A stretch of 36,536 nt of DNA, taken from an uncultured Eubacteriales bacterium (GTDB taxonomy: Bacteria > Bacillota > Clostridia > Christensenellales > Aristaeellaceae). A program made the translations under genes and the position numbers. The notes under the pieces were generated by a model. The model saw only the letters and a program-made list of their open reading frames with translations, did no database searches and was not told the origin of the DNA. Below, piece after piece: positions 8,104-16,690 of this stretch. Within the stretch, counting starts at the first letter, position 1; the number at the start of each line of letters is the position of its first letter. Location: assembly GCA_902765305.1 (NCBI GenBank), contig CACWZI010000053.1, forward strand, positions 1 through 36,536, read 5' to 3'.

Positions 8104-8793
8104 ATGCGAATCATATTTGTGCGACACGGGGAACCGGACTACGTGAACGACTGCCTGACCCGCGAGGGCCGGGCGCAGGCCGCGGCGGCGGCCGAGCGGC
8201 TGGCGGGGGAGGGGATCTCCGCGATCTACGCCTCGCCCTGCGGGCGGGCGGCGGAGACAGCCGCCTACACGGCGGCGCGACTGGGGCTGCCGGTGACCAC
8301 GCTGGATTACATGCACGAGATCGGCTGGGGCGGGGCGGGAATTGACTGCGAGGGCCACCCCTGGACGCTGGGCGATAAGATGCTGGCGGAGGGCTTTGAC
8401 TTTCTTGGGGAGGACTGGCGGGCTCACCCGTACTTCGACGGGAACGCGGCGACAGTGTACTACGGGGCTATCGCGGTGGAGTTCGATGCTTTCCTGGCTG
8501 GGCGCGGGTACCGGCACGAGGGCCGGCGCTTCTTCTGCGACGGCGGTACGGACGAGACCGTTGCCCTGTTCAGCCACGGCGGCTCGGGGGCGTGCGTGCT
8601 GGCGCACCTCTTGAATTTGCCGTTTCCGTATGTGGCGTCGGTTCTGCCCTATGACTTCACCTCGATCATCATACTGGATTTTCCGGTGAACCCCGGCGCA
8701 TGCGTCTTCCCCCGGGTGGAGCTGTTCAACGACTGCGCCCACATCCGCCGCCACGCCGGCGGGCCGAGGCTTCAACAGGAATCAGAGCGATAA
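8104..8793 (+). CDS. Histidine phosphatase family protein (phosphoglycerate-mutase-like)
   Basis: A 229-residue cytoplasmic enzyme with the RHGEPDY catalytic motif at residues 7-13, where His8 would form the phosphohistidine. SPCGRAAETA follows near residue 43, and the second catalytic His is in the FSHGGSG segment near residue 160. Such enzymes remove phosphate from small molecules; the substrate is open. It is the first gene of a three-gene run, with the NUDIX gene beginning 15 bases after its stop. Confidence 0.88.
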   Translation: MRIIFVRHGEPDYVNDCLTREGRAQAAAAAERLAGEGISAIYASPCGRAAETAAYTAARLGLPVTTLDYMHEIGWGGAGIDCEGHPWTLGDKMLAEGFDFLGEDWRAHPYFDGNAATVYYGAIAVEFDAFLAGRGYRHEGRRFFCDGGTDETVALFSHGGSGACVLAHLLNLPFPYVASVLPYDFTSIIILDFPVNPGACVFPRVELFNDCAHIRRHAGGPRLQQESER

Positions 8794-8808
8794 AGGAGCT
8801 GGAACACC

Positions 8809-9375
8809 ATGAAATACCAGGGCATCCGAAAGATCCACGAGGGAAAATTCATCACCCGCTACGACGTGGACTATGTGACCGAGGAGGGGCACCCGAAGAC
8901 CTACGAGATCATCAGCAGAAACAGGGACCTTCATACGCTGGAGGAATTGCAGAACAAGGCGCCGGATTCGGTGATCCTGATCCTGACGGACGAGAGCGGC
9001 GAACGGATGCTGGTCAGCCGGGAGTACCGCATGGCGATCGCCCAGTGGATCTACAACTTCCCGGCGGGGCTGATCGATCCCGGCGAGACCCCGGAGCAGA
9101 GCGCGAAGCGGGAGCTGTGGGAGGAGACCGGCCTGACGCTGACGCGCATCGACGACGTGCTGGACAACAGCTACAACGCCGTGGGCTTCGCCAACGAGCG
9201 GAGCATCTGCGTCTTCGGCACGGCGACCGGGGAGTTCAGGAAGAGCACCTCCGACGCCGAGGAGATCGTGCCCGGCTGGTACACCAGGGAGCAGATGTGC
9301 GCCCTGCTGCGCACCGAGCCCTTCGCGGCGAGAACCCAGGCCTATTGCTATGCCTGGGCTTATAATACAATTTGA
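8809..9375 (+). CDS. NUDIX hydrolase (ADP-ribose pyrophosphatase-like)
   Basis: A 188-residue protein with a complete NUDIX box: G-L-I-D-P-G-E then R-E-L-W-E-E-T-G-L, near residues 87-109. The preceding YNFPAGLID segment is typical of ADP-sugar pyrophosphatases (NudF-like). It hydrolyses a nucleoside diphosphate linked to another moiety, probably ADP-ribose, with a divalent metal. AAGGAG precedes the ATG. Its position between the phosphatase and the metallo-beta-lactamase gene suggests a small nucleotide or metabolite clean-up operon; this grouping is an inference. Confidence 0.9.
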   Translation: MKYQGIRKIHEGKFITRYDVDYVTEEGHPKTYEIISRNRDLHTLEELQNKAPDSVILILTDESGERMLVSREYRMAIAQWIYNFPAGLIDPGETPEQSAKRELWEETGLTLTRIDDVLDNSYNAVGFANERSICVFGTATGEFRKSTSDAEEIVPGWYTREQMCALLRTEPFAARTQAYCYAWAYNTI

Positions 9376-9397
9376 ACAGAAAAAGGAGGACATGCGT

Positions 9398-10342
9398 ATG
9401 ATGACCATCAAGGCAATCACCTTCAGGAAGGACGGCTTCTACGGCCAGCCCTTCGCCTTCGGCGGCGAGGACGGCCCCGAAAAATTCGACCCCAACGTGC
9501 GCTATCGCGGCGCGCTGACCAACTACCTGATCGATACCGGCGACGAGGTGATCCTGGTGGACACCGGCCTGCCGGCGGGCACCCCGGAGGAGGCCCCGGA
9601 CGAGAAGAGCCCCGCCTTCACCGGTAGGGACGTGGGCACCTATATGTCCCAATTCGCCGCGCTGGGCTACAAGCCCGAGCAGGTGACGAAGATCCTGCTG
9701 ACCCACAAGCACGCCGACCACTCCGGCGAGCTGAAGTCCTTCCCCAACGCGAAGATCTACGTGAACGCCGACGAGGTCTCCGCCGACGAGCTGAAGGGCC
9801 TGGGCAACCTCGTGCCCGTCACCTTCACCGATGGCCCGTACTACAATTTCCCCGCCAGCCAGAAGATCCGTGACGGCATCTATTACATCAAGGCCAAGGG
9901 CCACACCAACGGCAACAGCATCGTCATCGTGGAGCTGGACGGCCTGTTCTACATGATCCACGGCGACATCACCTATGTGGACGAGGCGCTGTACGCCAAC
10001 AAGCTGTCGGTGGTGTACGACGACAAAGCCGCCGCCCGCGAGACGCTGGACCGGGTGCGGGAATTCATTCGCAACCATCCCACGGTGTACGTCTCCACCC
10101 ACACCCCCCAGGGCTACGAGAACCTGGAGGCGAAGCGGGTGATGGACCTGGACCATCCCGTGGAGACCATCTTCGAGGAATACGACTTTGGCGGCATGAC
10201 GGCCTCCGGCAAGTACGTCTGTTCCGTCTGCGGCTACGTGTACGACCCCGCCGAGCACGACGGCGTGGCATTCGACGACCTGCCCGAGGACTGGAAGTGT
10301 CCCCGCTGCAAGCAGCCGAAGGGGAGGTTTAATCGGGCGTAA
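9398..10342 (+). CDS. Metallo-beta-lactamase-fold hydrolase fused to rubredoxin
   Basis: The first 260 residues or so form an MBL-fold domain: [13 protein letters not shown]-like HxHxDH motif (here [13 protein letters not shown], near residues 104-116), then [16 protein letters not shown] and STHTPQG, which supply the other metal ligands. The overall layout is like lactonase-type MBL proteins. The last 45 residues are a rubredoxin: [10 protein letters not shown] and CPRC, with the [11 protein letters not shown] block. Iron-sulfur-like electron transfer is therefore joined to a metal hydrolase or oxidoreductase fold. The ATG at 9398 is chosen because AAGGAGGA (9383-9390) lies 7 bases upstream; ATG 9392 is too close. 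The gene follows the NUDIX gene by 22 bases and ends just before a strong hairpin. Confidence 0.85.
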   Translation: MMTIKAITFRKDGFYGQPFAFGGEDGPEKFDPNVRYRGALTNYLIDTGDEVILVDTGLPAGTPEEAPDEKSPAFTGRDVGTYMSQFAALGYKPEQVTKILLTHKHADHSGELKSFPNAKIYVNADEVSADELKGLGNLVPVTFTDGPYYNFPASQKIRDGIYYIKAKGHTNGNSIVIVELDGLFYMIHGDITYVDEALYANKLSVVYDDKAAARETLDRVREFIRNHPTVYVSTHTPQGYENLEAKRVMDLDHPVETIFEEYDFGGMTASGKYVCSVCGYVYDPAEHDGVAFDDLPEDWKCPRCKQPKGRFNRA

Positions 10343-10348
10343 AGAAAT

Positions 10349-10396
10349 GGATATGCGACAGGGGCCGCCTTTTCGGGCGGCCCCTGTCGCATATCC
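10349..10396. terminator. Perfect 21-bp hairpin between convergent genes
   Basis: Arms at 10349-10369 and 10376-10396 are exactly complementary around a six-base TTTTCG loop. It sits between the ends of two convergent genes, so it probably acts as a bidirectional transcription stop or mRNA 3'-end protector. There is no strong T-run on either side. Confidence 0.6.
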
Positions 10397-10409
10397 AATT
10401 AATATCCCG

Positions 10410-11219
10410 TCAGTCCTTCTTCGGGCCGAACAGGCCCTCGCGGTAGGCGGAGATGTACTCCATGCAGTAGTCGTCCAGGCCCAGCAGCGCCTCGGTGGCG
10501 TAGATGACGCCCATCATGTCCCGGTTGGTGGGATCGAGGATCGCGCTGTCCAGGCCGGCCTTCATGGCCAGCACGGTGAAGCCCAGGTTGACCATCTTGC
10601 GCACAGGCAGGTTGAAGGAGATGTTGGAGATGGCGGCGGTGATGTGGATGTCGTCGTACCGCTGGCGGATGGTGGAGATGACCTCCTCGTTGGTCTCGAT
10701 GCCGTTCTCGCTGGTGCAGAGCATCTCCACCAGGGGGTCGATGTGCAGGCGGGAGGGGCGGATGCCGTACTCCTTCGCCTTGGCCATGATCTTGTCGAAC
10801 ACCTTCAGGCGGTCGGCGGCGTTCTTCGGGATGCCGGTGTCGTCAGAGCACAGCGCGATGCACTCCCAGCCCTTGTTTTCGGCCATCAGGGGGAAGATGA
10901 TGTCCATCTTGTCGCCCTCGCCGGAGACGGAGTTGAACAGTCCGGGCCGCTTGCAGAACTTGTAGGCCTCGGCCAGCACCTTGGCGCTGGGGCTGTCGAC
11001 GGAGATGGGCAGGTCGGTGACCTCCTGGATGCAGTCGATCATCCACTTGAGGGTCTCGACCTCCTCGGCCTCCGGCACGGAGGCGCAGCAGTCGATGAAG
11101 GTCGCGCCGGCCTCGTCCTGGATGCGGGCGCGCTGCTTGATGAACTCCGCGTCCCGCTTGGCGATGGCCTCGGCCACGCTGGGGATGGAACCGTTGATCT
11201 TTTCGCCGATGATAATCAT
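10410..11219 (-). CDS. Methyl-tetrahydrofolate:corrinoid methyltransferase (AcsE/MetH pterin-binding family)
   Basis: A 269-residue TIM-barrel protein that should move a methyl group between a corrinoid protein and tetrahydrofolate. It starts IIIGEKINGSIP, and the pterin-site residues fall where I recall them in Moorella AcsE: Asp75 in ISVDSPS, Asn96 in LFNSVSGE, and Asp161 in LHIDPLV. Its length also matches AcsE (about 262), and it lacks the other domains of MetH. It is the last gene of the deoxysugar cluster, behind rhamnose mutarotase and the UroD-family methyltransferase. No corrinoid-protein gene is in the window, so that partner must be elsewhere. The catabolic direction (methyl group to tetrahydrofolate) is inferred. 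Confidence 0.85.
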   Translation of the reverse strand: MIIIGEKINGSIPSVAEAIAKRDAEFIKQRARIQDEAGATFIDCCASVPEAEEVETLKWMIDCIQEVTDLPISVDSPSAKVLAEAYKFCKRPGLFNSVSGEGDKMDIIFPLMAENKGWECIALCSDDTGIPKNAADRLKVFDKIMAKAKEYGIRPSRLHIDPLVEMLCTSENGIETNEEVISTIRQRYDDIHITAAISNISFNLPVRKMVNLGFTVLAMKAGLDSAILDPTNRDMMGVIYATEALLGLDDYCMEYISAYREGLFGPKKD

Positions 11220-11236
11220 TGGGCAATCTCCTTCCC

Positions 11237-11288
11237 TTAGGAACTGTAACGAAATAAGATGCGTAAGTTATTTCGTGAAGGTTCCTTA
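11237..11288 (-). other. Intercistronic hairpin between mutarotase and methyltransferase genes
   Basis: Two nested inverted repeats share a centre: AGGAAC (11239-11244) with GTTCCT (11281-11286), and ACGAAATAA (11249-11257) with TTATTTCGT (11268-11276). The structure fills the 70-base gap between the two genes. It may partly stop transcription or protect an mRNA end. Confidence 0.5.
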
Positions 11289-11289
11289 A

Positions 11290-11613
11290 TTAATCGAGGT
11301 GGTATATTTCCTCCATGTCCGACCAGAATTCCCCTTCCTTGCGATCCGGCAGGGGCTGCATCAGGGGCTTGACCACGTCCCACCACGCCTGGGTGTTGGG
11401 GTCGGCGGCCATCTTGGCCATGTCGGCGTCGAAGTCGTCGCCGTCGTACTCAAAGTAGGCGAACAGCCAGTCGCCCCGGCTGTAGATGGAATAGTTCTTC
11501 AGGTGGCATTCCTTGATCATCTCGTTGACGCCGGGCATCGGGTTGGCGTGCCACTTCTTGTAGGCCTCCAGCCCCTCCGGCTTCACGTTGATCATCTGTC
11601 CGAAACGAAGCAT
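11290..11613 (-). CDS. rhaM: L-rhamnose mutarotase
   Basis: A 107-residue protein of the RhaM family, which interconverts the alpha and beta anomers of L-rhamnose. The N-terminus (RFGQMINVKPEGLEAYKKWH) places Tyr18 and His22 at the positions of the E. coli catalytic residues, as I recall them. The NYSIY, LFAYFEY and QAWWDVVKPLM segments are the usual conserved blocks. Length is normal. The gene lies between the UroD-family gene and the pterin-binding methyltransferase gene, and downstream of a RhaS/LsrB-type importer. It is the best clue that the transported sugar is a rhamnose-like deoxysugar. Rhamnose isomerase, kinase and aldolase genes are not in the window. Confidence 0.9.
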   Translation of the reverse strand: MLRFGQMINVKPEGLEAYKKWHANPMPGVNEMIKECHLKNYSIYSRGDWLFAYFEYDGDDFDADMAKMAADPNTQAWWDVVKPLMQPLPDRKEGEFWSDMEEIYHLD

Positions 11614-11655
11614 GGTTGGTAAACCTCCGTTGGTATTCTTTTGGGTACCGGTTGA

Positions 11656-11725
11656 GGGAACAGGGAACAGGGAACAGGGAACAGGGAACAGGGAACAGGG
11701 AACAGGGAACAGGGAACAGGGAACA
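11656..11725. repeat. Tandem heptamer array, ten GGGAACA units
   Basis: Ten uninterrupted copies of GGGAACA lie between the rhaM start and the UroD-family stop. The copies are identical, which suggests recent expansion by replication slippage. Confidence 0.95.
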
Positions 11726-11750
11726 GGAATAGCCTGTGCCGTGCCATTTC

Positions 11751-11792
11751 ATTCCTAATTCCTCATTCCTAATTCCTAATTCCTCATTCCTC
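11751..11792. repeat. Tandem heptamer array, six ATTCCT(A/C) units
   Basis: Six units of ATTCCTA or ATTCCTC run into the stop codon of the UroD-family gene. On the other strand the unit reads GAGGAAT or TAGGAAT, the same heptamer type found near 24.6, 29.4-29.6, 30.8 and 34.4 kb. Confidence 0.9.
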
Positions 11793-12837
11793 AATATATC
11801 TTCCCGGCCTCTTCAAACAATGCTTTGACGTTGGCGGGGGGCACGTCGGCCTGCAGGGCCTCGTGGCTGGGGGAGATGATCAGGCCGGTGGGGAAGATGG
11901 TGCGCAGCTCCTTCACCTTGGCGGCCACCTCCTCGGGGGTGCCGAAGGGCAGCAGGTCCTGGGTGTCCACGCCGCCGCAGAAGGCCACCTTGCCGTAGAA
12001 CTTCTCCTTCAGGTTGTCCGGCTGCATGCCCGCGGCCTTGGCCTGGATGGGATGGATGGCGTCCACGCCCGCCTCGATCAGCAGCGGGATGGCGTCCACG
12101 ATGCTGCCGCAGGAGTGGTAGACGATCTTTACGCCGTAGCTGTGGGCGATGTCGATCAGCTTCTTCGCGCCGGGGATCACGAACTCGGAGACCAGCTTCG
12201 GGGAGATCATCAGCCCGCGCTGGCTGCCCACGTCGTCGCCGATCAGTATGGCGTGCACCTTGCCCTTGGTGGCCTCCAGGAAGATCCTCAGCGCCTTCTC
12301 ATAGAAGGCCACGATGTGGTCGTCCACGTAGTGCACCATCTCGGGGTCGGCCACCATGTTCATCAGGGCCGTCTGCATGCCGAAGGCGGCGCAGGTGTCC
12401 TGGAAGTGGCAGGCCCACAGCATGCCCATGACCGTCTTGCCCTCGGGGGCCTCGGCCACCAGCTTCTTGCACAGCTCGGGGTCGATGTACTTCTCCGGGT
12501 CGGGCCAGGGGAAGTTCACCGCCTCCACCTCGTCCAGGTCCTCGCAGTTGGCGAAGCAGCCGTCGGCGGTGAGGGTGCGGTGCTCGGTATCCACGTTGCT
12601 GCCGTTCATGTACCAGTCAAAGGCGGCGAAGATGGCGTTGCAGGTGGGGGAATGATAGGGGATCTCCACGGCATAGAAGTCGTCGCCGACGACCTTCTTC
12701 AGCTCGCTGGTGTTCTTGACGCCGTAGTATTCGCACAGCTTGGCCGCTTCCTCGGGGGTGGGGTCGCCCATCCAGCAGGCGGGGCGGTCGACGGGCTCGT
12801 AGGCGATGGTCTTGTAGAATCTCTCAAGGCTGTTCAT
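11791..12837 (-). CDS. UroD-family corrinoid methyltransferase (MtaA/MtbA/MtvB-like)
   Basis: A 348-residue TIM-barrel protein of the uroporphyrinogen-decarboxylase superfamily, but of the methyltransferase branch. It has the zinc-type H-x-C...C pattern: His241-Ser-Cys243 in YHSCGS and Cys287 in FCGGVD. True heme-pathway UroD enzymes lack this thiolate site. Members move methyl groups between a substrate or thiol and a corrinoid protein in methanol, methylamine and aryl-ether demethylation. It follows the permease genes after a 151-base gap that holds its own promoter and a copy of the operator also found before the binding-protein gene. The substrate is unknown; with the rhamnose-type importer and mutarotase, an O-methylated deoxysugar is the leading guess. 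Confidence 0.85.
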   Translation of the reverse strand: MNSLERFYKTIAYEPVDRPACWMGDPTPEEAAKLCEYYGVKNTSELKKVVGDDFYAVEIPYHSPTCNAIFAAFDWYMNGSNVDTEHRTLTADGCFANCEDLDEVEAVNFPWPDPEKYIDPELCKKLVAEAPEGKTVMGMLWACHFQDTCAAFGMQTALMNMVADPEMVHYVDDHIVAFYEKALRIFLEATKGKVHAILIGDDVGSQRGLMISPKLVSEFVIPGAKKLIDIAHSYGVKIVYHSCGSIVDAIPLLIEAGVDAIHPIQAKAAGMQPDNLKEKFYGKVAFCGGVDTQDLLPFGTPEEVAAKVKELRTIFPTGLIISPSHEALQADVPPANVKALFEEAGKIY

Positions 12838-12869
12838 AGCGCAGGCTCCCTTCGATATAAGTTAACATT

Positions 12870-12926
12870 ATCATAGCAAACCCGATTTGTCAATACCATA
12901 TACAAATTCAAGCTGAAATTGTATAT
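12870..12926 (-). promoter_or_regulatory. Promoter and operator of the UroD-family gene
   Basis: A near-palindrome at 12898-12926 has arms ATATACAAATTCA and TGAAATTGTATAT around AGC, with one mismatch. On the minus strand it lies 26 bases upstream of TATGAT (12870-12875, preceded by TTTGC). The same arrangement occurs before the binding-protein gene. TTGACA (12888-12893) overlaps the spacer, so a second -10 choice (GATAAT, 12867-12872) is possible. The layout fits activation or repression by the AraC-type regulator at 17.9 kb. Confidence 0.7.
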
Positions 12927-12988
12927 TCTTTGGGTGTTTCGAAAATTTACATGCTAATATCCCACGGAAATATAATTTTTAAAAGTCG

Positions 12989-13999
12989 TCACGCCTTCAG
13001 GCGCTTCTTCCCACCGAGCTTCAGCCCGAACAGACCGCCCTCGCCCACCTTGGTGGACATGATCAGCACGACGATCAGCAGGCCGCCCCAGATCAGGCTG
13101 GCGTAGTAGGTGTTCAGCGTGGGGAACATGTTGACGCCGGTGGCGATGATCTGTATGGTGACGATGGCGATCAGCACGTTGCCGATCTTGCCCATGCCGC
13201 CGTCGGGCAGCACGCCCGCCAGCACCAGTATGAGGATGCAGCGCATCACGTAGCTGGTGCCGTAATCGGCCTTGGCGCTGGCCATGGTGTTCACCATCAG
13301 CAGGCAACCGATGCAGCAGATCACGTCGCAGAGGATGTAGGTGCCCACCACCATGCGCTTGGTGTTGATGGCGGAGAACTCTGCGGCCTTGATGTTGGTG
13401 CCCACCATGTACAGCTTCTCGCCGTAAACGGTGTGGTTCAGCAGGAACCAGCACAGCGCGAAGATCATCAGGAAGATCAGCAGCGGCACCGGCAGGAAGC
13501 CCAGCAGGTACTTGTGCCCGATCTCGGTGTACAGCGCCGGCAGGCCCTTGACGGTGTTGCCGCTGGTCAGGGCGACTGACAGGCCCGTCCAAACCAGCTG
13601 CATGGCGATGGTGGCCATCACCGGGGGGATGTCCAGCTGGCTGACCAGCAGGCCGTTGATCAGCCCGCCGAAGGCCGCGATGGCCAGGGCGATCAGTATG
13701 CCCACCAGGATCACGCCGCCGGCGGGGCTGTCGGCGTGACCTGCCATGTACTGCACGGCCATGATGGTAGCGAAGTCGCCCAGGGCCATAAAGGACATGT
13801 CCATCTTGCCGCAGATGAAGCAGAACATCAGGCCCAGCGTGACCACGCCGTATTCCGGAAACTGCATGGCGATGCCCAGCCACACGTCACCCTTCCAGAG
13901 CATCGTGCCCTTCAGGACGGTGAAGAACAGCAGCACCACGGCCATCAGGCCCAGCAGCATGAAGGTATAGCTGTGTTTTTGAAGCGTACTCGATTTCAT
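12989..13999 (-). CDS. Sugar ABC transporter permease (RbsC-like)
   Basis: A 336-residue membrane protein of the BPD_transp_2 family with about eight to ten hydrophobic segments. Conserved family blocks are visible: CFICGKMDMSFMALGDFATI, GLINGLLVSQLDIPPVMATI, GEKLYMVGTNIKAAEFSAINTK and a glycine-rich C-terminal part. It forms the membrane channel with the other permease 16 bases upstream and couples to the two-domain ATPase. A strong GGAGGAGGAG-type ribosome site precedes the ATG. It ends the transporter block; the next gene downstream has its own promoter. Confidence 0.9.
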   Translation of the reverse strand: MKSSTLQKHSYTFMLLGLMAVVLLFFTVLKGTMLWKGDVWLGIAMQFPEYGVVTLGLMFCFICGKMDMSFMALGDFATIMAVQYMAGHADSPAGGVILVGILIALAIAAFGGLINGLLVSQLDIPPVMATIAMQLVWTGLSVALTSGNTVKGLPALYTEIGHKYLLGFLPVPLLIFLMIFALCWFLLNHTVYGEKLYMVGTNIKAAEFSAINTKRMVVGTYILCDVICCIGCLLMVNTMASAKADYGTSYVMRCILILVLAGVLPDGGMGKIGNVLIAIVTIQIIATGVNMFPTLNTYYASLIWGGLLIVVLIMSTKVGEGGLFGLKLGGKKRLKA

Positions 14000-14015
14000 T
14001 GCCTTCTCCTCCTCC

Positions 14016-15035
14016 TTACTGCTTCTGGCGCTTGGCCTGCAGGGCCGACACGGTGACGCCGACCAGTATGACCAGGCCGTTGAAGAACTGCTGCCAGTAG
14101 GTGTCGATGCCCAATATCAGCATCGAGTTGGAAACCAGCGAGATGATGCCCACGGCCACCACCGTGCCGAACACGGTGCCCTCGCCGCCGTAGATCGACG
14201 CGCCGCCCAGTATGACGGCGGGGATGATGGTCATCTCCTTGCCGATCATGGCCTTGGGGATGGACTGGCTCTCCATGCACACGCGGATCATGCCGATAAA
14301 GCCTGCCAGCGCGCCTACCGCCGAGTACAGCAGGAACTTGGTCTTCTTCACGTTGTAGCCGGCGCGCTCGGCGGAGACCTCGTTTCCGCCGATGGCGTAC
14401 AGCGCCCGGCCGAACATCGTCTTGTTCAGCATGAATGAGACGATGGCGCACAGCGCGATCAGGAACAGCACCATGGCCGACAGCGTAAACCGTATGCCGG
14501 TGACCGGGTCGGCGCTTTCAAAGATGTACAGCTTGCCGAAGGCCTTCATGCCGTCCGGCAGGGTGGAGGTGATCTCCTTCAGCTTCAGAAGGCCCATGGA
14601 GATGCCGGTGAAGAAGGTCTGGGTGCCCAAGGTGACGATCATGGTGTTCAGCTTGAAGTTGGAGATGATCCAGCCGTTCAGCATGCCCAGCACCCAGCCG
14701 ATGGCCACGGCCAGCGCGAAGCCCGCCAGCGGGTTCGTGGCGCACCAACCGTTGTTCAGGCAGATCGTGGTCGAAAGCGAGTAGGCCAGCGCCGCGATGG
14801 CCGGGAAGGAGAGGTCGAAGCCGCCGGAGATCATGACCACCAGCGAGCACATGGCGAACATGCCGTCCACCACCATCGTTCGCAGCACCGTGACGTTCAG
14901 GCGGGTGAAGATTCCCGGGAAGGTGATCAGCTGTCCGCTGGACTTGATCTGCACCAGCACGCACAGCAGGATCAGCACGATAAACATGTAAAATTCGGTC
15001 TTGCGCGTCATGCGCTTCAGCTTTGCGTTGTTCAT
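14016..15035 (-). CDS. Sugar ABC transporter permease (RbsC-like)
   Basis: A 339-residue partner permease. Visible blocks are MISGGFDLSFPAIAALAYSL, GMLNGWIISNFKLNTMIVTLG, GRALYAIGGNEVSAERAGYN and ILGGASIYGGEGTVFGT. Having two different permeases, each about 340 residues, is typical of the rhamnose (RhaP/RhaQ) and AI-2 (LsrC/LsrD) importers, whereas ribose importers use one. It begins 12 bases after the ATPase stop. Confidence 0.9.
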   Translation of the reverse strand: MNNAKLKRMTRKTEFYMFIVLILLCVLVQIKSSGQLITFPGIFTRLNVTVLRTMVVDGMFAMCSLVVMISGGFDLSFPAIAALAYSLSTTICLNNGWCATNPLAGFALAVAIGWVLGMLNGWIISNFKLNTMIVTLGTQTFFTGISMGLLKLKEITSTLPDGMKAFGKLYIFESADPVTGIRFTLSAMVLFLIALCAIVSFMLNKTMFGRALYAIGGNEVSAERAGYNVKKTKFLLYSAVGALAGFIGMIRVCMESQSIPKAMIGKEMTIIPAVILGGASIYGGEGTVFGTVVAVGIISLVSNSMLILGIDTYWQQFFNGLVILVGVTVSALQAKRQKQ

Positions 15036-15047
15036 GCCCGCGCCTCC

Positions 15048-16532
15048 TTATCGTATGATGTTCAGTATGTTCTCTTCGGTGATCCGGTCGCCGGTCATCT
15101 CGCCCACGATGGCGCCGTCCTTCATGACGATGACGCGGTTGCAGTTGACCACGACCTCGGCCAGGTCGTCGGAGATGATGATGACCGCCAGGCCCTGGTT
15201 GGCCAGGTCGTGCACCAGCGCGTGGATGTCCTGCTTTGCGCCGACGTCCACGCCCACGGTGGGGCCGTTCAGGATCAGCACGTCCAGGTCGTTGTTCAGC
15301 CACTTGCTCAGCACGATCTTTTGCTGGTTGCCGCCGGACAGCGTGCTGGCGTGCTTGTGGGCGTCGTCGGTGGCGATGGAGAACTTTTTGACCCACTCGT
15401 TGGATTTTTCAAACAGCTCGTCGTGCTTCAGCGTGCCCAGCGCGTGGGTCAGCTGCTTCAGTGATGAGAGCATGATGTTGTCGGCGATGGGCTGGCGCAG
15501 GCACAGGCCCTCGGTCAGCCGGTCCTCGGGCACGTAGCCGATGCGCTTCTTCTGGGCGTCGATGGGCGATGTGATCTTCACCTGCTGGCCATTCAGGGTG
15601 ATGGTGCCGGAATGGACCTTACCCAGCCCGAACAGGCTGAGGGCCAGTTCGGTGCGGCCCGAGCCCAGCAGGCCGGTGATGCCCAGGATCTCGCCCTTGC
15701 GAAGGTCGAAGCTGACGTCGTGGAACTTGCCGTTCCAGGTCAGGTGGTCCACCTTCAGCACCGGCTCCTTGGAGATGTTGGTGGGCACGAAGTAGTCGTC
15801 CTCCAGCTCGCGACCGGTCATGTAATAGGTGAAATCCTTCTTGGTCAGCTCGGCGGTGGGGCCGGAGTACACGTTTTTGCCGTTGCGCATGATGCACACG
15901 TCGTCTGAGATTTCGAAAATCTCCTCGGTCTTGTGGCTGATGAACATGATGGCGATGCCCGAATCCCGCAGCTGGCGCACCGTCTTGAACAGCGCGTCCA
16001 CCTCCTTCTTGGTCAGGGCGGTGGTGGGCTCGTCCATGATGATCAGCTTGGCGTTGAACAGCAGCGCCCGGCAGATGGCCACCAGCTGCTTGTCCGCCAC
16101 CGACAGATCGCCCATCTTGGCGTACAGATCGATCTCGTAGCCGATCTTCGAGAGGGCCTCCTTTGCGGTCTGCTCCCAGCGCTTGCGGTTCACGATCTTT
16201 CGGTTGGCCGTGATCTCGCTGTTGATGGCCAGGTTTTCCATGACCGTCAGGTTGGGGAAGATGGACAGATCCTGGTAGATGACCTGTATGCCCAGGCGTG
16301 TGGCCTCCGCGGGGGTGATGTGCTGTATGGGCTTGCCCTCGAACAGCACCTCGCCCTCGTCGCGGGTGTACACGCCGGAGATGATCTTCACCAGCGTGGA
16401 TTTGCCGCACCCGTTTTCGCCGGCCAGGCACATGACCTTGCCGGGCCTGACCGCGAAATTGACGTGGTCCAGGGCGTGGACGCCGCCGAAGCGCTTGTCA
16501 ATACCGGTCATTTGAAGCAGGTATTCAGACAT
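15048..16532 (-). CDS. Sugar ABC transporter ATP-binding protein (RbsA/RhaT-like)
   Basis: A 494-residue protein with two fused ABC domains. Domain one has Walker A GENGCGKST, signature LSVADKQLV and Walker B LIIMDEPTTAL. Domain two has the degenerate Walker A typical of the family (GLLGSGRTE) and the signature LSGGNQQK, then VLILNGPTVGVDVGA with Asn-Gly in place of Asp-Glu. The start at 16532 (MSEYLLQM) is chosen because it matches the family N-terminus and has AAGGAG 9-10 bases upstream; the frame runs on upstream without similarity. It energises import with the two permeases that follow within 16 bases. Confidence 0.92.
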   Translation of the reverse strand: MSEYLLQMTGIDKRFGGVHALDHVNFAVRPGKVMCLAGENGCGKSTLVKIISGVYTRDEGEVLFEGKPIQHITPAEATRLGIQVIYQDLSIFPNLTVMENLAINSEITANRKIVNRKRWEQTAKEALSKIGYEIDLYAKMGDLSVADKQLVAICRALLFNAKLIIMDEPTTALTKKEVDALFKTVRQLRDSGIAIMFISHKTEEIFEISDDVCIMRNGKNVYSGPTAELTKKDFTYYMTGRELEDDYFVPTNISKEPVLKVDHLTWNGKFHDVSFDLRKGEILGITGLLGSGRTELALSLFGLGKVHSGTITLNGQQVKITSPIDAQKKRIGYVPEDRLTEGLCLRQPIADNIMLSSLKQLTHALGTLKHDELFEKSNEWVKKFSIATDDAHKHASTLSGGNQQKIVLSKWLNNDLDVLILNGPTVGVDVGAKQDIHALVHDLANQGLAVIIISDDLAEVVVNCNRVIVMKDGAIVGEMTGDRITEENILNIIR

Positions 16533-16625
16533 GATGCATTGCTCCTTGTCTTTTTGGATTCGTAACCGCTGATGGCGGCACGGCGTAGGCCGCTGTGCTC
16601 CCATCAACGGTCATGATGTTGTGAA

Positions 16626-16656
16626 CGAGGCAGGGAAGAATGCCTTCCCTGCCTCG
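16626..16656 (-). other. Perfect 13-bp hairpin between binding-protein and ATPase genes
   Basis: CGAGGCAGGGAAG (16626-16638) pairs exactly with CTTCCCTGCCTCG (16644-16656) around a five-base loop. It lies 35 bases past the binding-protein stop, inside a 158-base gap. A second, looser inverted repeat (ACCG..GATGG / CCATC..CGGT) fills 16564-16612. Such structures commonly leave the binding-protein mRNA more abundant than the membrane-component mRNA. Confidence 0.6.
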
Positions 16657-16690
16657 CAAGGTATTGGGGTTCGAGGCTCAAATCGATCGA

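Noticed and set aside
10347-11240. Long plus-strand frames opposite the methyltransferase, permease, ATPase and fucI genes
   Set aside because: They are shadows of GC-rich minus-strand genes, with His/Ala/Gly/Val-rich low-complexity peptides and no family motifs.
11791-12837. Heme-pathway uroporphyrinogen decarboxylase
   Set aside because: The H-x-C...C zinc site and the sugar-transport context point to the methyltransferase branch; no other heme genes are near.
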